From positions 248,001 to 312,000 of the forward strand of contig JASANH010001721.1 of the NCBI GenBank assembly GCA_030248295.1: a stretch of DNA of 64,000 bases, given 5' to 3'. The notes beneath the pieces were generated by a model. That model made no database searches. It saw only the letters and a program-made list of their open reading frames with translations, and was not told where the DNA came from. Numbering within the stretch: position 1 is the stretch's first letter; every line of letters begins with the position of its first letter. Positions 58,345-64,000 of this stretch are shown piece by piece. Source of the stretch: Mesodorylaimus sp. YZB2_4. Lineage: Eukaryota > Nematoda > Enoplea > Dorylaimida > Dorylaimidae. Both the position numbers and the translations under genes were made by a program.

Positions 58345-59806
58345 CTATCGAAGCGACAATTTCATGTCATAAATCAATGGATTCAGGACCGCATTCAAGA
58401 CTATCAAATTTGATAATAGTTCTAGGTAACGATTTTCTAAACTTGGATCAAGAAATCGCCAAAGTTCAAGTATGTTGTACGGAGACCAACAAGCCACGTA
58501 TGCGAATGAAATGCACGCACTCGCACGCATGGTTCGACGCTTCACTCTGGACAAAGTTTGTATCGCCACGTTGTTGCACAATGGTTTGGATGAATCTAGG
58601 AAAATCTGTGGTGAATTGACGATTATTGGAACGCCTGTCAGTCGCCCCACTGGACACTGACACAGAGGCGAACTCGATGGTTCGGAGTATGACGACACTG
58701 CAGTTCCTGCACCATAGCTGCAATACAATTTGGCAGCGCGCGTTCGAAATTGTTCGATGTTGGCAGACCGCTGCAGGCGGCGGGCATCCATTCGCGTTTC
58801 TTGAATCTTCTTTCGAAAGCGGGTCACGATGATTGCGTATGAGCAAATAACGATGAAAGCTGGGCACCAGAAAACGAGGATTAGATGGGAGACGCTGTAG
58901 ATCAACTCTTGCAAGGAGACTGATTCAAACTGGTCCTTTAGTTCGTCAAGTTGGTCCATGTGCTCTACTTTCCACGTCACCCATATGTTGACGCATTGAT
59001 GCCTGGAAAGAGAAAGGCCTATATGCTCCTCAAAGAAAGAGATACGTGACCAGAGCCGGGATTTCCGTACACACAAGCGCCCTTTCACCTCGGACCCTGC
59101 TGAGCTGCGAATAGTGTCAATTATCACGCACGCACCAATCAGGAAACCTCTCTTTGTAAGGGGCGATCACGTTCCATACGAACAATTGGGGCGTACTGGA
59201 AATGAAGGCTAATATCCACGGTACCCAGCAAACGGTGAACCGAAACCAACGTTCGTTCGATCGAGCTGGCGATCGCGGAGGTCTGTCAACATAAGCAGTC
59301 ACATAGACTCGATCGATAGCGATCATGACAATTACATTCGAAGTCAAATAAAAACAAAAAGTATGAAAGAATTTTATAAGCCGGCACATAATATCCCCTG
59401 CCAGCCAGCTGTACGTTGATAGCCAGCATATTTGGCTGATGCCATAAATCCAGATTATACATAAATTAGCTGCGGTCAAGTGAAGCCTGAGGCTGAGTGA
59501 TCGTGACGAATACGCAGTGGCCGCTTTCCAACTGCTGTTTCTTCTTCTGCCAGTGTATCGTTGACCGACTGGTGTCACATTTGGCTCTGACCTCGAACAT
59601 GGCCCGCCTGATCGACAAAAACACAATACATTAAGTGGACCTCCCACTACGACCATAAATGTCAGCAATATGATTTCGGCGTAATCCAATACATCTGCCT
59701 TGGGTGCTTCGAAATCCATACTCCCATTCGACGAGTTACCATTTCCATCATCCATAAGAACTTCATATACGTCGCAGGATTTCAGTGCCGTCGAGTTGTA
59801 GATCAT
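58345..59806 (-). CDS. GnRH/AKH-type receptor 3
   Basis: Exons are 59136-59806 and 58345-59002; phase holds, 442 residues. The N-terminus has glycosylation sites (NSTA, NSSN, NGSM). Features: VLDYAEIILL (TM1), AGDIMCRLIKF (TM3), AIDRVYV, FPDW|HQCVNIW split by the intron in loop 2, RVKRRTMRAS before TM6, YVACWSPYNILELW, NPLIY and then seven residues to the stop. The intron position is not shared with receptors 1 or 2, which are intronless over this region. The frame is open upstream without another Met, so 59806 is the best start. The C-tail is very short, with no donor at the NPLIY position. Confidence 0.87.
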
Positions 59807-61545
59807 TGAAAATGAGGCACTAACGTGACCTGTAGCAAAGGAACCTTTAAAGCCTTCGCTGAAGATTCCCGAATGGGTTAAAGGATAGAAGGTTTCAAGA
59901 ACTCCTTTCAAGAATCTTCAGAAGCTAGGCGGGCCCACAAATAATAGCAGCTACACGCTGTTGATTCTTCCTGCTAATTAGCTGAACAAAGGACAGGGTC
60001 CTATGCCCTAGGTCATGCGAAAATCTAATAAACATAGTGACCAGGACTTGTCAAATGATTTTTTGTAAAGATATTGGGACCATAAATAAAATAGGCGCGG
60101 CGCGGCGTCTGGCACAAGAAAAGTGGGCACGGACTAAAAAAATCTGTTTGATATTTTAATGAGTCGTGCAGCAAATTTTGTTTAATCAATAACTAACGAC
60201 TAAGCAAGCGGATGAACGGGTTTTGGTATTAACTACATTAGTACTAGCCAACGGACTTCATCGTGCCTACGAAGGTTGCTGACTCAAAGGACAGAGACCA
60301 GCTTAGGATTGATTTAATGGCCCCATAAACCTTCCTTGACTCTGGTATCACAATGATCTTTCCAGGTCATTGATGCCCACCTTGCCTGGACCTCTAAAGA
60401 AACCAGCAATACAGTGAATGGCAGCATGAGCTAATGAGACAAGAGCATCAAAGTGAGACTGAAGAGTAAGAGCGACGGGTGTCAGACAGACTCGGTCGGC
60501 CTGTCCGCCAAATTAAAACGGAACCTGAAAATTTTCTAAAGGTAAAAATATTATGAAAACAGGCAAGTTTTTCATGCACTTTTATCCGCAGTCAATTACC
60601 ACAGAGCCTCGTTCATCATCCACAGTCCCAGTAACATAGACTCTAATTAGCTGGGTTCTCGATGGCGGGTCGCTCACTTACAAACATCAAACTTTTTTCT
60701 TTATTTGACTTTGTCAACTGCACATTGACGAGAGGTCTACCTTGTTTTGACACAATCTTGGGACCCTCATTAGAGCGTCTACATCGGCCTTCTACAGCTT
60801 GTGTGGGCGCAGTTCGTTCTGGTACCAAGGCCAATAGGCAGCGGTGCCTATGACGCCAGACAAATATTACAGCCGTTCGACTGGAAAATCGTCTTTCGTT
60901 TAAGCAGTCTAGAAAAATCGCTTGAATGAAAGTCCTCGTTGTGAGAGACTAAACTATCAATTTTTTCCGTGAATCTAGCCGCCTTTCAATTCCATGTTGC
61001 TACATTGCTGACGCAAAAGGGTATCCGTTTCAAAGAACACCACTTGCAATCCATGCATGTATTGAAGTGCATAAGACCGAACCCGGGGGTTCAGAAAATC
61101 GTTACGGTATTAAAAACTGTTATTTTTCATGTAAATAATAGCGGGAGCGCATTCGCCATCCACATTTGCGAGATCAGTACTGTGGACTGTGTAAATGAAT
61201 ATCTTACGTCAGACCTTGCATCGAATGGTCTGATCACCTCGATCAATCACTCGTGCACTCTGGATTTTTCCGAGTAAACATATTAGATAAGCGCAATCAA
61301 GCCTGATGATTGTTATTCGTTTCATTACCGCAGGGACATGAAACACTGCTTGCCGCTGAATTCATGCATAGGTAGCATACAAGGATGAATCGCTGTCGTA
61401 CTGACAATTTCGAAACATGTAGGGTACCGTATAAGTTACGATATTGCACCGAAGGAGGTGGGAATAACTTGAAACTATTCATCGAATAGGAAATAATTCG
61501 ACGCGGCCTCGGTCTTCAAGCTGCAGGAATATGGAACTGGCACAG

Positions 61546-61794
61546 TCAACGTATACTTATTGTGATCAGTTGATTATCATGAACAAAACATGAGGAACCC
61601 TGCCTGCGTCCATTAGGTACCGATCTATCTGTAACGGCCTTCCGTATCAAGGACCGCAACGGAAAACCAAAACTTCCCCCAGAAGTCCGTGTATTCGACC
61701 GCTCTCCACCAGAGTACTCTCCAAAAGCTTCCAAATCACCCGAAAACACGCCTTGTACATATATGCCCAGCACAGCAAAAGCACTAAGGTACAT
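61546..61794 (-). CDS. Candidate secreted peptide precursor
   Basis: An 82-codon frame starts at 61794. The first ~18 residues (MYLSAFAVLGIYVQGVFS) fit a signal peptide with a small residue before the cleavage site. The rest is short and polar. It contains FGFPLRSLIRK, a basic cleavage-like IRK, and VPNGRRQ, where Gly-Arg-Arg is the usual signal for processing plus C-terminal amidation. One Cys lies near the end. This layout is that of a neuropeptide precursor, but the peptide matches no family I know, and chance is not excluded. A donor-like AG|GC is the only hint of splicing. Confidence 0.35.
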   Translation of the reverse strand: MYLSAFAVLGIYVQGVFSGDLEAFGEYSGGERSNTRTSGGSFGFPLRSLIRKAVTDRSVPNGRRQGSSCFVHDNQLITISIR

Positions 61795-61859
61795 CCGCAC
61801 AGTCAACAAAAACCCGCATCCCTATTCTAACCGAGTGGTCAATCAACGACCGCTCGACC

Positions 61860-62020
61860 ACTCGGCCCGTTTCGGCCAGCGTCCTTTTCCAGCCAGTGAC
61901 CCGATTCAGCCAACAAAATTCTCAGTTCAGCCAGAGTCCCAGTTCGGCCAGGGTTTCATTTCAGCCAGTCCCAGTTCAGCCAGAATGCCGATTCGGCCAG
62001 TCCCGTTTCAGCCAACTGTA
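61860..62020 (+). repeat. Degenerate TTCRGCCAR tandem repeat
   Basis: About ten copies of TTC(A/G)GCCA(G/A), or a close variant, occur at irregular 14-22 base spacing, with linkers such as TCCCAG, GTTTCA and AATGCCGA. Related GGCCGTAAAGG and TGGCC copies occur again near 62640-62720. Confidence 0.75.
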
Positions 62021-63554
62021 AAAACCAGTAGTTGCGAAAGAAACCGCAAGTTAAGAATCACATTTCAAGTCACAAAGTGAGTGATAACTTGTTAACAACT
62101 TTTTAACAGTAACAATTCGCCCGTTTCGTAACTACAGTAACCCGAGCTTTCCTTTCTCCATTATGGCTGCCGTTGTTGGCTAACAAGGGAGCATTACCAG
62201 CCATTAAGTAGAACTTGACAAGACCAAAATTTGTTCCCAGATGCAAAAGAAAGCTCTGTGCAAAATAACAGAGGCGTCTGGCCAATTGATCAGCCGTGGA
62301 CAGCGCCAGAAGTCTAGAGAATTTTTGAATTTTTGAGTGGTAAGGAGCATGAGCGTTGAGAAAAGCAGACAGGATTCTTTCCAAAGTCGGTTTTCAGGTT
62401 TCCGGTTTTGCGTTCAAGCTCCCAACACAGGGGCTTTCAGGTTTGGGTTTTCCCTCAAAAAAACCAAAAAATTCCAAAGAATTTAAAAAATTTCTGGGAC
62501 TGTAGGCACTGACCACTGCGGGCTAGTTGGCCAGACGCCTGTACTGTAATATTTTGCGCAGAGCTTTTTTTTGCACCTCGGAACATGCAGTACCAAAAAT
62601 TTTGGTTCAAGCTCGACTTAACGGTTGGCAGGCCTTGCAAAATGGCCGTAAAGGGACGCTGGCCCCATCGCGGTTGGCCGTAAAGGAACACTGGCCGAAA
62701 CGAAACAATGGCCAAAAACGAAACAATCACGACGCCGTCCAGGAGGGGATTCTGGCCCAAACCGAGATGGGACCAACCACTCCATATCTAAAGGATGAAT
62801 ACACGAGCAAATACCTACACACAAAGATGGACAAGGAGGCTTCCACCAAACAAAGATGGACAAGCCCCTTCGTCCAAACACACACATGCCTGCTATCTTG
62901 TCCCTTGACCCCTTATTTTTCCACTTCCTTTTACGACCGTTGCGTGTCACGAGCAGAGAATCTTATGTTAGCACATCCTGACACGTTTTTATTATTAACA
63001 AAAATCACACGCAAAAATTTTAACTGATGCAGTCCGACAGAAACCAGTTTTATGATGAAAATGGCTGTTGGCTAGTGCAGCTACGGGTAAACATTTATTC
63101 AGCAAAACAATGCGCAAGAAATACGGCGGCCAATTTTCAGGCGCCATTGAGACGGCCTGGTTTTTGTCATTTAAGTGAGCGTGAACGAAGAAGACTGTCT
63201 TATCGAATTATAGTTCAACCTGGAAAACAGGACACAATCCGGTACACGCTTCCCATCAATCACGGCTTCACCAGTATTCTTCTCTACGCTGCACCTTTTC
63301 GCCAGTTGTCGCCCCTTTTGTCGGCATTGATGCGGCATACCTGTCCATAATGTGACGCGATTCTGGCCATTCTGAGGGGTAACTGTGATCCTGGGCTAGG
63401 TGTACTATCTTTTTCTGAGTGGATTATACATGCGCCATTTTTTGTATCTTTAGGAATTTAGTGAACACGCGGTCATTACTCAGTGTTTTATATTGCCAAA
63501 CATATCGCTTGACGAGGTGCTGACGTCGCGCTGCCTGTCCAAATCACCATAACG

Positions 63555-63857
63555 ATGAGTATTCCTGAATCCGTGCCAGTTGGCCGTGGTATGTCGGCGA
63601 ACGAGGGTGGAAATATAGGCGACCGACCGCCCAGTCCTCAAGTCTCGGTAAGTGGAATCAGCGAAGCGTCTATTGTCTGATGCAATCGGTGTCTTGAACG
63701 GATCGCGAGCGCAAAGGACTTCCGAGAGTCACTCAAAGCATAATTGAACACGTTCAAGAAAATTACTCAGCGGTACGTTCTTCGCATTGATCTGCTCTTC
63801 ACCCTTTAGCAGGAAAACGTCTTTCGCGCCCTCTCTCGATATCTGCTATATAAGTAG
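63555..63857 (+). CDS. Possible short spliced gene or leader exon
   Basis: ATG at 63555 opens 31 codons to a clean donor (GTCTCG|GTAAGT) at 63648. A good acceptor (CACCCTTTAG) ends at 63809, and in phase 15 further codons (QENVFRALSRYLLYK) reach a stop at 63855-63857. The product would be only 46 residues. The second exon overlaps the TATA box of the next feature. It could be an upstream exon of the gene at 63895 or chance. Confidence 0.25.
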
Positions 63858-63886
63858 CCTATCTAGACTGGGGCTCATTGTCAGTC
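63847..63886 (+). promoter_or_regulatory. TATA box plus arthropod-type initiator
   Basis: TATATAAG at 63847-63854 is followed by TCAGTC at 63881-63886, with its A at 63883, 36 bases from the first T. TCAGTY is the well-known arthropod initiator. The spacing is slightly long but acceptable. The predicted leader before the ATG at 63895 is only 12 bases. Confidence 0.5.
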
Positions 63887-63894
63887 CACAAAAC

Positions 63895-64000
63895 ATGGCT
63901 CCTGCTAAACTGCACCGCACATCAGTACACAGTTTTTCAATTGACTTTGGTAACAGCCCACCGCCCAATTTACTCGACAGGCAATCGGTCAGCGAATATC
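63895..64000 (+). CDS. 5' end of a gene leaving the window
   Basis: A frame starting 12 bases after the predicted initiator runs open to the window edge (35 codons). It begins MAPAKLHRTSVHSFSIDFG and continues with PPPNLLDRQSVSEY. HSFSID is reminiscent of eh1-like repressor peptides near the N-terminus of some homeodomain proteins, but this is too little to name it. The donor and the rest lie outside. Confidence 0.45.
   Translation, partial: MAPAKLHRTSVHSFSIDFGNSPPPNLLDRQSVSEY

Larger units (their letters stand above)
59807..63554. other. Gene-poor 3.7 kb region
   Basis: Besides a candidate secreted peptide (61546-61794) and a degenerate repeat (61860-62020), I see no supported gene. Several mid-length frames (e.g. 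plus 62527-63027) lack motifs and overlap low-complexity GGCCR-rich sequence. Confidence 0.45.

Noticed and set aside
62527-63027. 166-codon plus-strand gene
   Set aside because: Overlaps GGCC-rich repeats, has small internal duplications, no domain and no splice context.

Overview
The window is eukaryotic and animal. Genes are split by many short GT-AG introns, mostly about 50-65 bases with acceptors of the TTTTAG/TTTCAG type. The recognisable proteins are metazoan: exportin-1, an MRCK-type kinase, an animal Argonaute, bestrophin, and peptide receptors of the GnRH/AKH/corazonin family. Small introns, dense genes on both strands and this receptor family suggest an invertebrate, probably an ecdysozoan (tardigrade- or nematode-like). 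The sequence alone does not settle the phylum. A run of 23 N at 43427-43449 is an assembly gap.

Layout. 1-7.9 kb holds no gene I can name, only one open, splice-bounded exon. 8.5-13.5 kb (+) is XPO1, complete, 22 coding exons. 14.4-23.5 kb (-) is an MRCK/Genghis Khan kinase, complete, 23 coding exons, with three ~170-base introns that share one sequence element. 24.6-27.2 kb (+) is mitochondrial IF-2. 27.5-28.6 kb (-) is a small beta-propeller-like protein. 29.1-33.0 kb (-) is a CPA1-type Na+/H+ exchanger. 35.5-37.1 kb (-) is a 3-beta-HSD-family dehydrogenase. 38.1-42.5 kb (-) is an Argonaute whose fourth catalytic residue is Asp.

44-60 kb is more mosaic. Three related GnRH/AKH-type receptors lie at 44.3 (+), 51.9 (-) and 58.3 kb (-). 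Between them are a bestrophin, a decayed gene fragment, a two-WAP-domain secreted protein, an unrecognised 180-residue basic protein, an LRR surface protein, two copies of a SINE-like repeat (one with a tRNA-like head) and a fold-back inverted repeat. 60-63.5 kb is mostly gene-poor, with a degenerate TTCRGCCAR repeat and one candidate secreted peptide precursor. The right edge carries a TATA/Inr promoter and the first 35 codons of a gene that leaves the window.

Most genes are unrelated housekeeping or signalling genes, not one pathway. The clear local theme is the receptor cluster. The first receptor has a one-base frameshift, and all three reading frames stop just after the TM7 NPxxY-type motif. 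Exon coordinates were worked out by hand from splice signals, codon phase and recalled family alignments. Phase was checked across every junction of the named multi-exon genes.
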